Shown here piece after piece: positions 10,961-21,299 of a stretch of DNA of 64,000 nt (the first letter of the stretch is position 1; each line of letters opens with the position of its first letter). Source of the stretch: Quillaja saponaria (Eukaryota > Streptophyta > Magnoliopsida > Fabales > Quillajaceae); the NCBI GenBank assembly GCA_029379385.1, contig CM055617.1, positions 12,247,532-12,311,531 of the forward strand, given 5' to 3'. Position numbers and translations under genes: made by a program. The notes beneath the pieces are model-generated. The model worked only from the letters and a program-made list of their open reading frames with translations. It had not been told where the DNA came from and made no database searches.

Positions 10961-12559
10961 TAGGTTACTTAAAACCGAGGCAACCGAAACCAAACATTCC
11001 TTTTTGCAAAATGAAAACTTCTGACCAAAAAAAAAAAATGAAAACTTGAAAAAAATAATAACAATAATCAAAATCAAACTAGAAAATAACCAAACCAGTT
11101 ATAACCTTAATAGCTTCATGGTGGACAATGAGGACACCATGTCAATGAAATTCTACGCTATAATAATATTTTGTAATCGCAGAGTTTTGTTGAAAATGAT
11201 TGCCACAATTTAGATTTTTAAGAACATCCCAAACCGATTGGAAAGTTACCTAAATCTACACAACCATACAAGACAATCAAAGATTTCAAGTCATCCACAA
11301 ATTCCTTTCTAGCATTATATGAAAAGGGTAGGGAGGAAAAGTGCTCGTAGAGACGTGAGTTTGGTTGGATTTCCAAATAGATTATCTTGTGACTTGAAAG
11401 AGAATACTATAATTGAATAAATGTCTAATACAATGTGAATGTATAAGTTTATATTAAACGAACCTTTAAGGTAAAAGAGAGAATAGACAACATGAGAAAA
11501 AAGGTTGAAGGAATAAACTCTCCGTAGTCATCCCAAGAATCAATCCACGATGAGTTGAAGCTTATTTGAAAATAAGCTCGAAGTTGTAGCTCTAAACTAT
11601 TATAGCTTTTTCTTTTTGCTATGATTAATAATTGGTCTGTCACCTTCGTACCTCGTTAAATCAATGCAGCTGCCTACTAGCTCACAAAGACCTCAAGAAG
11701 AGGATGTGCCCTCTTAAATGGGTATAAGTTTCGCTGTTGTTTCTCTTTGGTTTTTGTTGTCTTTTCATACTTTTCAAGCCAAAAATATAAATAAAAAACA
11801 ATTAACAAGTATGATATCTTCTGCATCATTACATGGCCTCAAAGACAAATTGCATGTGATCAAATACTGTGCTTCGAAGTCCAATTCCAGGCAAAAGAAT
11901 CAGATTGCACCCAGCATGTTTTTGACTCATTGTTTACGTTTTTAGGCTATAAGTAATTCAGCCATTGTACATCAAACTCTAGTCGTATTTCTTCATTTTT
12001 CTTATTGAGGAGGAGGGTACATGGGGTAATCACAGCATAATAAAGAAACTTAGAACCAATCCTTTGCGAGAAAATGCATCTGATTAGTTTCTAAAATATT
12101 CCAAATAGCTATGAACATGAATAACTAAGGCAGCACATAAACAACACAATATTGTCAATAGAAAGTATCCATTTACTTTCATCAGCCAAAAATGTATTCT
12201 GTCCTCAGAAGAAACCGGTATATTTTGCACCAATTTGATCATATGATAAATAAAGTTAGAGATTTCAATATGTAGCATTCGCAGCGTATGAAAGTTAAGA
12301 ATACATCTAAGTATGACACAAAGAACACACAGTCACCTAACTATGCTGTCAAACATTGTAGACTACCAGCTTTTATGCGACGAAGCTCAAAGAATCTAGC
12401 AATGGGAAAAATATGATGAAAAATCATCCTTATGTCAACAACTATGACCTAGAATCATACTCTTCTGAAGAAGGTTCATGCAGCAAAATTGAATTCCTGC
12501 AAACTACAGCTAACAAAATTTTTAGAGTATGCTGTGTTGTAAAATTGTGTTTTCAATCA
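10961..12559. other. Intergenic DNA and probable 3' flank of the CX3C gene
   Basis: There is no recognisable coding sequence. The part nearest 12,560 should hold the 3' UTR of the minus-strand gene. The short frames at 11449-11643, 11718-11945 and 12084-12278 have no family signature. Confidence 0.4.
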
Positions 12560-15500
12560 CTACGCAGAAGTGCATGGTACATCTTCAGGAGGCTCAATAC
12601 GTTCTACAGGTTGAGGCTTTGGCTTCGGAACAGGGGGAGGCTTCAATGGCCTGTTTGGACAAACTTTATCAGCTTTCTCTGGGTGAATTTCAAACTGCAA
12701 AGTGCAAAGATATATAATTTTGTCAGTCTGCATTTTTCAAGTCTGTGAAAAGCGAATCCTGACATCTAAAAGAATCTTGTATGCTTGCGTTTTGGACTAT
12801 ATAGTTCTCTCAATGTCATTATAAGGTATACATTTGTAACACCCCAAAGAATTGCAAAGAATACGGACAACAGATATGACACAATTGCACTCATCAGTTA
12901 ACAAGATTGCAGCAATCATGTGGACAGGGCGACGGTAGATAGTCAAGAACCATGAGGTATCCACCAGTATATCTGTAAACAGAGAAAGGGGAGGATGAAA
13001 AAACCTTTTTATGACACATGGCATCAACAACCTCTTTAGATGACCCGTGCCGTCTATTTTGTGGATAATATAACAAAATATTACAAACTTCCAACCTAAC
13101 AAAAATTATTATGTCAAAACCTTGTATTATATTTCAATTAACAAAAATGTGCCTTGAGAGCAATAACATCAAATTGACTTGTTTTGTTAGACCGTAATTC
13201 TCATTGGCTACAAAGGATCATGTTCAAAAGAAGATCTCCAGTTATTGGCATTATGGAAAGTAGAGATACGAAGAGTTTCTGCTGGCAAATTGAGACTAAC
13301 CCAAAAGCTTAAATTGATAATAAAAAAAAATACAGCCCCAACTACATTAATACAACTTTTTCCCTTAGTGATATTTTTAACAATTTCCGAACTCTTGTGA
13401 TTATAAGTAACAATTTTTACTTATTAGACATGTTTCTACCGTGTTTAAAAGATAAATATAATGTGATTGCTATTTCAAGCCAGCACAAGGAGACTAAACC
13501 CTTGTAAACAAGTGATGCTAAGCATCATTCATTTCAGTGGTTGTGTTGGAATCAGGAAGCCTGCAATTTCAAGCTGAAGCAGAGAATTGACTTTGGATAC
13601 CTATATAGCACTCCAATATGACATTGCCTTCACAGTTACAAGTTTCAGCAGAACAATTCTCAACCTTATGTGTACCCTTCCTCACTATCACCTGAACCAA
13701 GGACCAGTGATTCTTTGATTATTGTTTTCTTAGGGGAAAAAGCAATTAGAAAGATATGGTTGTGTAACCAAAGTTTTGGTTATTATGATCAAACTGACCT
13801 TGTAACCACAGCCAGAGACACAAGCATGGAAACATTCCTGTATACAGAAGGGGATCAACTATCATAAATTAGTCAAAAAAAAGAAAAAAAAGAATAACAG
13901 CATAAAGACCATTAAAACAAATCAAAATCCAATCAATACAGCATATGTATTATTCACAGAATTAAAATAATTATTTATCAACAAATTCTCATATATGCCT
14001 ACTCCTCCAACCAAGGATACTTACCTACGAAAAAAACCTCTTTTATGATGTGTGGGCTTAAAGCTGTAGAATTCCTAAATATATGTGCTTTCTAACCAAA
14101 CAAAGTCTGCTTCACCAAGCAGTCCCATTCTAGCAACCACTAGATAATGATTGTGAGGGTAAAGCTCAATACAGACTTCACCAAGACTCACTTTCAGTGA
14201 CCTCAAAATTCCAGCAACCAGAAGCATCCCTCCAAAACTACAATCTACCACAGATATCACCATCAAGTCCAATTTGGAAATTACCTTTTTCAGCACTGGC
14301 ATTCTTTCATTTTAAACTTGAGATTACTAATATCTCAGCATGTATAGTGCTGACCACATTGTAGAAAAATTCATAAAATTTAAGGAATAGGAGAAATACC
14401 AGAATTATTTCCTACAAGTTATATATTTCACATCATGCACAAGGTTAAATACTGAAGTATATGCTAGACCCCACATTAGAATTTCATCCAAAACAGCAGT
14501 CATCACTAATCAGGTCCATTCTTTACATCCATGCTACGTCAATGTCACTGTACTATTTTCAGGATGTAATTCAAAAAAACAAAAGGTGAGTTATTACCCC
14601 TAGCCCACTACTCTAAGCCTTTAACAGATCCATTGGATGTTTGCAACTGTTTCATATTTAATTTACAACTCAAGCCATTCAATTTTGATAAAAATAAATA
14701 AAAATTAAAAACTAACCAACTAAGACATACATGACAACAACCATCTCAAAAACCACAATTTTCCATTTGAACTTTATCTACCACAATGGTGACAAAATAG
14801 AAAGAATTTCAACAATAACCACTTCCATGTAGACTGTAATCTAACTATAATAAGGAAACTATATTTTCGTGCGTAACTTCATCCCCAAACGGGAAAAACA
14901 AAAGTAAGTCACATACACCATATCTGTCCATATGAACTGTTCATGACGATGGTTTATGAGATGATAAGTGATTAACCTTGATTCCTTGAAGCCAACTTAT
15001 TGGCATTAAGCATGTAATTTAAAAAATATATATATGAAAAAAAATGCAACCAATTATCAGCATCACCAAATCCAAGTACTACTCTAAAAAATTCCAACTG
15101 CCAAAAGATCTTTTCTTTTAAGTATCAGAATCAAACTTCAAAAGCTGTTGGGCTCCCAAGAGACAAAAAACGATCAATGTGATAAGTGAAATAATCACAG
15201 GCTGAAATAGAATGTACCTCCGAATAACTGTCAGCTCCAGGAGAACGATCAATGTAAGCACTCCACTGCTGGTCCTTTAGCACAGGGTCTTTGTAGCATA
15301 TCTGATTGCACTCTTCCAAACCTGGTTTCGAATGGTAGATAAAGTAAACCTCACAATCAAGTATATAGTTTCAGCTTCCCAGGCCCAAATTTAAATCATA
15401 CTTCACTTAAATTTGGGGAAGAACTGTCAAACTAATAATTTACCATGTTGAAATTCTATGACACCACTAACTTCATCTCAGCCAAGCTTTCTATATTTCA

Positions 15501-16476
15501 AATGATTTAGAATCTTAAAAACGAAGTCCAACAACATGCTAAAGTCGAAGAATAACTGGAAACTGAAATTTTAAACCTAAGATTACAAAATTTGAAGATA
15601 GTATAAAGGAAAAATAATAAAACAGAATAGTGATCTCACATTCTTCCCATGTGTCTCCATCAAAGTTGCACCCCTTTTTGCAAAATACTCGCCCTACATT
15701 AACTGAAGCATGTAAGTATTGAAACTCAGTTCATTTAATTGCCAAAATAAATTGAAGGAATTAATCATGACAACACACACCAAATGAAACAAAGACCTGG
15801 GCACTAGACTCACAAGATGATGTCCTTATCTTCTTATGTTAATGCTAAATTAATGTAAGCACTCTACTGCTGGTCCTTTAACACAGGTTAAATCCAATGC
15901 ACTCCACTTGTGATACGCATAACAACTTTTACATCAAACCACCACATTAATCATATTTTTTTATGAAAACCTATATGAGTCTTGGAGATTGTTCTATTCA
16001 TTCCCAAGTGCAACCTCGAGATGTCCACATGATCATGTAAAGCAAGGCATAAGAAAATTGTCCAAATATAACAGTGTTGAGAGCACACCATAAATGATTC
16101 TTTGTATCCTTGTTGTGGAATTCTTGTTTACTAATGCAGCTTCTCCTGGTTTCCTAACCCATAGAAAAATTTGTCCTCATACCAGAATCTATGAACATAT
16201 CTTTGATAACCCAGACTACAAATTAGAAGTACAACTCAATAAATCATGAACTATAACAACGCAGCACCTCACTGTTGAGTGCAAAAGCCCATATCACTTG
16301 TCAAATAAAAGAGAATAAAATACAATGATTATACATATTATGATCCTTTACTGGTATCCATCCAGACATGCAATACTTAAATGGGGTTGGGGAAATTCCG
16401 CAAATTTCAAACCACAAGAACTAAAAACACACATTTATGAGATTACTATGCATGAAAATTGAAGATTTAAAAAAAG

Positions 16477-16519
<43 letters not shown>

Positions 16520-16626
16520 AATATTAAAAATATAAGAAAAGGGGGTTTACATGGAATTTGAGTAAGGGCTGCGTATTTGTTTGTGCATTGGTTTCCACAT
16601 GGAGACGCCCATTGCTGAGGTATCAT
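12560..16626 (-). CDS. Five-exon gene for a small CX3C-rich protein
   Basis: Exons (minus strand): 16626-16551, 15693-15640, 15321-15218, 13837-13799 and 12694-12560. All four introns have GT-AG ends and the reading phase is kept throughout (1, 1, 0, 0), giving 135 residues. The start is the ATG opening MIPQQWASPCGNQC; the stop follows PEDVPCTSA. Twelve cysteines form CX3C pairs: C10/C14, C30/C34, C44/C48/C52 and C80/C84/C88, with C103 and C132 outside them. The spacing C14-X15-C30 resembles the twin CX3C signature of small Tim chaperones of the mitochondrial intermembrane space, but the other pairs and the proline/lysine-rich tail (residues about 108-131) do not fit that family closely. There is no signal peptide or membrane segment. 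I believe it is a conserved plant family without an assigned function. The intact frame over five exons argues that it is active. Confidence 0.88.
15852..15887 (-). repeat. Partial copy of exon 3 inside intron 1
   Basis: These 36 bases match 15251-15286, inside exon 3 of the same gene, with two differences and in the same orientation. No splice sites or open frame surround the copy, so it is not an alternative exon on present evidence. Sequence just beyond it (from about 15,895) is the part duplicated at 63,478. Confidence 0.8.
16480..16515. repeat. TA microsatellite in intron 1
   Basis: About 18 TA dinucleotides lie in intron 1, roughly 35 bp downstream of the exon 1 donor in the direction of transcription. 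Confidence 0.9.
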
Positions 16627-16930
16627 CTTCTATCTTCCTCAGAATTTCTAGCAGGGATGAGGCTGATTGGGAAGGAAATGGGTCTTCTAGAATAAAACGG
16701 AAAAATCAAAAATCATAACCGGATCCGACATATCATAGGACTTGACGACACGCCGAATTCCAATTCATCTCGAACTATCTTTCTGTTCTGAACTCCAACC
16801 ATTTTTATGCAGACAGAGAGAGAAGAGAAGAGATTTGATTGAAATCCTTGCTGGAAATATGGAGATGAGGATAAGCCGATGGCCTGTCTAATTTTCTGCT
16901 TCCGATAGTGTTGGACTTGCAGACTCGAGA
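16627..16930 (-). promoter_or_regulatory. 5' leader and proximal promoter of the CX3C gene
   Basis: Upstream of the ATG the minus strand carries a TCTCTTCTCTTCTCTCTC-type pyrimidine tract at about 16818-16835, typical of plant leaders, and relatively GC-balanced sequence to about 16,930. No clear TATA box was found. Beyond 16,960 the sequence becomes T-rich and enters a repeat. Confidence 0.45.
16713..16802 (-). CDS. Candidate upstream open reading frame (29 residues)
   Basis: Within the probable leader an ATG at 16802 opens a 29-codon frame (MVGVQNRKIVRDELEF...) closed by TGA at 16713, ending 86 bp before the main ATG. If transcription begins in or above the pyrimidine tract at about 16,820-16,835, ribosomes would meet it first. 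Such frames can lower translation of the main product. The transcription start is inferred, not seen, and the frame may be chance. Confidence 0.3.
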   Translation of the reverse strand: MVGVQNRKIVRDELEFGVSSSPMICRIRL

Positions 16931-16992
16931 AGCTCTACTCTCAAAACTTGCGTTTTGTTTACTGAAAAACTTTTTTTATTTTTTATTTTTTG

Positions 16993-19618
16993 TGGCTAAA
17001 ATGTCATAATACCCCTTGAATTTGTCTCATGTTTTAAAAAGACCCCCTCAATATTTAATTTGATTAATCACACCCCTTAAACATTAGAAATTATTCCAAT
17101 TGACATTTCGAAGAAGAGAAAATAAACAAATAAAATAACAAAATACAAAAAGAAAAACTTCATTTCGGCTTTTAGGGAAGAAAAAAAAGAAAAAAAACAA
17201 CTTCATATTTGCTATTGCCTATGGAGAATAGGAGCTGGGACATGAATGGAAGGTGTATTGCTCAACAACTCCATCAATCTTGTAGCTTGATTTGGCCTTA
17301 GGTGATTTCAACACCAAAAAAGACTGTTGGTGATTTGTTTCTTGTATAGCGATAAGAGTAAAAATTTATTCTGTTAAGAGGTTTAAATGACAGATCAAAT
17401 TCTCCATTAAAATGTTGTTAAGTGAAACTGTCTTATGGTTTTGCCATTTTTAATGCTTTAGCCTTTCAAAGTGATACTCCATTGCTATTGAGCTTATTTG
17501 AGTTGGGGATGTCATTAAGATCTTCCTACTCATTCTCCGTGGCAAGTGGGAGTCTCAAATATGTTATTGTGACTTTAGGACACAAATGAGGACAGCGCAG
17601 AGAAATAATAATTCAGGAAATTATAGGTTTTCTTGGTTGTGGGCAATAATATTTGTCTTTTTCATGTATCTCTGGTTTGAGAGTTGTGGGACAAGGAGAT
17701 GTGCATGTCCGATTCTTTGGATATGGGTAGTAGTAGCAATAACACTATATGAGACTAAGTTTTTTTGTTGTAGTCAGAGAAACTTAATGTAGACACTAAA
17801 TTTTACAAATTTATTAACTGGATAATTTTGTCTAATTAATACTCAAATATAACATTTTATATTGATTAGTCAATTACAATTAGCCAATTAAATGGTGATT
17901 GGACTCAATATTAGAAATTGGCTAAATCAAATGTTGGTTAGTCAATCATTTGTATAATTAAGTGTTGATTGTAGACAAAATACTTGAGTAATTAGATGTT
18001 AATGAAAACAAATTGTCTTACTTTATTAATTAAAAGTTGATTGAACACAAGTTATATGTCTTACTTTATTAATTAAAAGTTGATTGAACACAAGTTGTAA
18101 TTAAGTGGATAATTAAATGTTGATTGGATAAAACTTAATCTAATTATTCTTTAATATTCTCAAATTAATTTCAATCATTCACAAGTCAATGTCCATAATC
18201 AATCATTCACAAATCAATTACATCACCAATCAATCAATCAATTTGAATTACCTCCAATTAACCAAAGTTTGTCTGCATGACCTCTCCTATAAAAGGCCTC
18301 ACATTGATTATGGAAGTGGAACAAAAACTTAAGGTACAAAAGCTCTTGAAACTTGCTTATTTTTTCCTCTCGAACAACAGAAATTCAAACAAGTCACAAA
18401 TCCCTGCTAGCAAACTTAGTGCTCACAAAGATCATTAAACCTTTCTCAATGACCATCCACAACTTTGTTTTGAAAGAGGTTCATCAATTCATCCAAGATC
18501 ATGCTTCATAATTCTAGGATCAAGAAAAGTTTTCAAAGGAGATTGAATTAGAGGAATATATTTTTTTTCTTGTAAAGAAAATTAATTCGAAGGCTTTATC
18601 ATCTTTTTACAAATTAATAGAATTGTTATTTTTGTACACGCTTTCTTGTTTGTTACTTTCAGGCATGACTTTTTTGTTCACAAATTTTTGACACGTTCGA
18701 TGAGACAACTTTGTCTCTTATCTCTTTCTCTTTCAAAAGTCTCTACATCAACACTATTGGATTTCATATCTTTCATGAATAACCAAACCAAAAAGAATAT
18801 TGGTCCCTTTGCTAAAGTTGTTACTCCTTTGTCATTGATGATGCTTCCACTAACAAGATCACATACAATGAATAGAATAGAATTATTATTTTTGTATATG
18901 TTTTCTTGTCTGTTTTTTTAAGGCATAAATTTGTTGTTCACACTTAACTCATGTAATATACTACAGTGGAGAATAATTTCAATCAATTAAGAGGAGGAAA
19001 TTGGCTTGGAGGACAGGTAGTTTCCCGGGCAAATTTAAGGAGGTGAATATTGTCCCACACTACTTCTGACTATCTATTGATTAATAATTTTCTGTTTTAT
19101 CTTGTATCCTTTTTTAGATTTGGTAAATAAATTGGATAAATTACAATTTCCAAAGGACATATAGTGCTTGTTCCTTTTTTAATTCTTTTGCAAATCAAAA
19201 TTTATATAGCAAAATATTCCCTCAAGCTAGCTAGAGAAGACAAGAAAACAATGCTCCTACTGGGGCTAGGAATCCAATCAAATGGAAAACATCAATAGAT
19301 TTAGTAGCTTGCTCTTTCTTTACATTTTTCTCATTCCCCAAGTCACTAAGATTCTGATCATCTTCCTCATCAAGTTGTTTGAGCAATACATTGTCTCCAT
19401 GCATGTTGCAGGTCCTACTCTTCCTTATTTGTTAAATGATGAAGCTAAACGTTGCTTTCTATGTGTTTTATGTTTTTCTTTATTCATTTATTTTTCTATT
19501 TTTTGTTCACACCGTTAGCTGAATATGGACAGAAGTATCAACGTGAAACAATTTCAAGTGTTTAGGGGGTGTGATTAATCTAATCAAACTATAGGGGTGT
19601 AGTGATATTTTAGCCTTC
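16993..19618. mobile_element. Segment bounded by diverged inverted repeats
   Basis: GGCTAAAATGTCA at about 16,995 and its inverted partner (GGCTAAAATATCA on the minus strand, ending about 19,616) begin matching arms. Both arms continue through GATTAATCACACCCC and TAAACA, about 80-110 bp in all, with indels. This looks like the ends of an old DNA transposon. No transposase is recognisable. A clear target-site duplication was not found, since both flanks are T-rich. An LTR element (17,788-18,942) has inserted inside. Frames such as 17586-17792 and 19282-19518 have no known motif. Confidence 0.55.
17788..18942 (+). mobile_element. Rearranged gypsy-type LTR element
   Basis: It starts TGTAGACACT and ends GTTCACA, flanked by perfect CTTAA repeats at 17783-17787 and 18943-18947. 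A first LTR appears to end at 18682 (TTGTTCACA). It is followed by TTTTTGACACGTTCGATGAG, which resembles the primer-binding region of gypsy elements, and by about 190 bp of leader. Then comes a second copy of the last 65 bp or so of the LTR (about 18,875-18,942). The first LTR contains a TATA-like TATAAAAGG at about 18,289-18,297. It seems that nearly all of the internal region and most of the 3' LTR have been deleted. Two direct copies of a 40-bp segment with TTATTAATTAAAAGTTGATT lie at about 18,014-18,096. Confidence 0.72.
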
Positions 19619-20629
19619 TTTTTTCAATTCGTTCTTTTCTTAATTAGCTTTTTTGTTTTGTTTTATTTATAGATTTATTGATACTTTAATAATACTAGCC
19701 ACGTGCTTAATTATTCACAAGTCAAATTTTTTTTAAATGTATTAAAATAATAGTTTTAAATCTTTGGTCCTATTTAAAAGATAAAAAATTAGTTATTGTG
19801 TGAGTGGTAAGTGAAGTGAGTATTTTTGTTAATTAATAAAAACTATATTAATTTATGTGAATATATAGGATAGTAGGAGGTTATTAAGAAGAAAAAGTAA
19901 GTTTTATATTTTTTTTAATAAATTTTAACTCATTCTAAAATAGGAGACCATAAAAAAATTTTGACTTACAAATCAAAATTTTAAATTTCGCGGCACATTA
20001 GATTTTCAGTTTTTGGTACTTTAAAAATAAAGTCAAGATATTTTAATATATATTTTAAACATTTTTAGCTTTATATTCATTCTAGAGAGATGAACATGAA
20101 ATTTCCCAAATTTTAAATCTACTATCATTTCAGTAAACTCCAAGATAATGAGATACAATTTACTTTTTTTTTTGAATAAATTACATTCATCTCTCTTGAT
20201 ATTTACTGAAACTACACTAAAATCTAAAATTTGAAGAGTATGACACTGCTCTCCTTTGGATTGATAGGAGAGAAACCAATTCTGTTAAAAAATAATTTTG
20301 AGAAAAATACTAAAAAAACCATAATTTTATCGTCAAAGTATCAAAATGCCCTCTCATTTTTACTTTTTAAATGATTTCTAAAATAAAAACTTGTATGAAT
20401 TTTATTATTGAATTCTAAAATAATAAAATAAAAAGACACCTCTTGTTATTATTAACTATATATATATATATAACATGCTTCAATTGTGTCTTTATTTTAT
20501 ATTGATATGAATTCTAAAATAAAAACTTTGTATGAATTTTATTATTAAACTCAAATATTTGCAAAAAAATAAATAAAAGGATCAAAAGAAGAAAAGAGTG
20601 TAATATATATATATATATATATATAATAT
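19619..20629. other. AT-rich intergenic DNA with short repeats
   Basis: No gene is seen. It contains an inverted repeat at about 20,085-20,262. Two direct copies of a segment around ACTTGTATGAATTTTATTATT lie near 20,387 and 20,527. AT dinucleotide runs occur near 20,455-20,472 and 20,602-20,626. Confidence 0.5.
20085..20262. repeat. MITE-like imperfect hairpin
   Basis: The arms share AAATTTTA, TTTCAGTAAA, CAAGA and AATTTA in inverted order, about 60 bp each with a T-rich loop near 20,160-20,172. The size and shape fit a small miniature inverted-repeat element. No target-site duplication was assigned. Confidence 0.5.
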
Positions 20630-20935
20630 GCATGGCTTTCTTTATTTCCAAGGATACCTCTGGTTAAATTTATATTTGGAACACATTATGAAGACACATG
20701 GATTCATTGGACTTAAAAACTTGATCACAATATTTAGGTAAGTCTAATACACCAAACAGTGAAAATTTTCAAATTACAAATTTCAACAAATATTTAATTA
20801 CGATACCCTTCCACGTCGACGCCCATAGGCTATGATCTGTGCTAACCTCAATGGGGTAACTTTAACTTTTGAGAGATCGCCCCTGCAAATGTTTTCAAGA
20901 ATCACAAGAAGCGTGAGTTTATAAAAATAAAATAA
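20630..20935 (-). pseudogene. LOR: LURP-one-related fragment, copy A (3' end only)
   Basis: On the minus strand CTTGTGATTCTTGAAAAC and GGCGATCTCTCAAAAGTTA (about 20,860-20,915) match the last exon of the intact LOR gene at 47,296-47,496. The 3' flank around AATTTCAACAAATATTTAAT matches the flank of that gene. Exons 1 and 2 are absent and the frame is altered. The gene sequence stops near 20,930, short of copia leader sequence at 21,015. Confidence 0.68.
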
Positions 20936-21063
20936 ATGACCCATTTGTGAATAAGACGAGACAAATGGAGGTTTAAAGGCTCAAAAATGAGATAAGCCAA
21001 CCTTCCACTTGCAAAATAATATATATATATATAAGAAGCCTTAAAAAGGCTCTGATATCAAGT

Positions 21064-21280
21064 TGAATGAGATATGAATTGTATATTGAGTTGATGTCAA
21101 ATATACAAAAGAGAGCCTCTATTTATAGGCTAGAGATGTCTACCTAACATAGTGCACTAGACTAAGTATCATCAAAATACATAATAGACAATTACATATA
21201 ATTATAGGCCTAATTACATAATAGAGATGATTGAGAGCATAAATCATGGGTCACTTGTTATATCTTGATTTATGCTAACA
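21064..21280 (-). repeat. Copia 3' LTR
   Basis: Matches 24639-24908. The polypurine tract adjoins its inner edge, and an extra leader-like stretch adjoins its outer edge. Confidence 0.85.
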
Positions 21281-21299
21281 ATCCCCCTCAAACTCAAGG

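Noticed and set aside
14075..14302. Minus-strand frame between exons 3 and 4 of the CX3C gene
   Set aside because: No protein motif, and it lies in an intron whose flanking exons splice in phase without it.
16435..16626. 63-residue minus-strand frame taken as a gene by itself
   Set aside because: Only the first 25 codons are coding; it is exon 1 of the CX3C gene and the rest is intron with a TA repeat.
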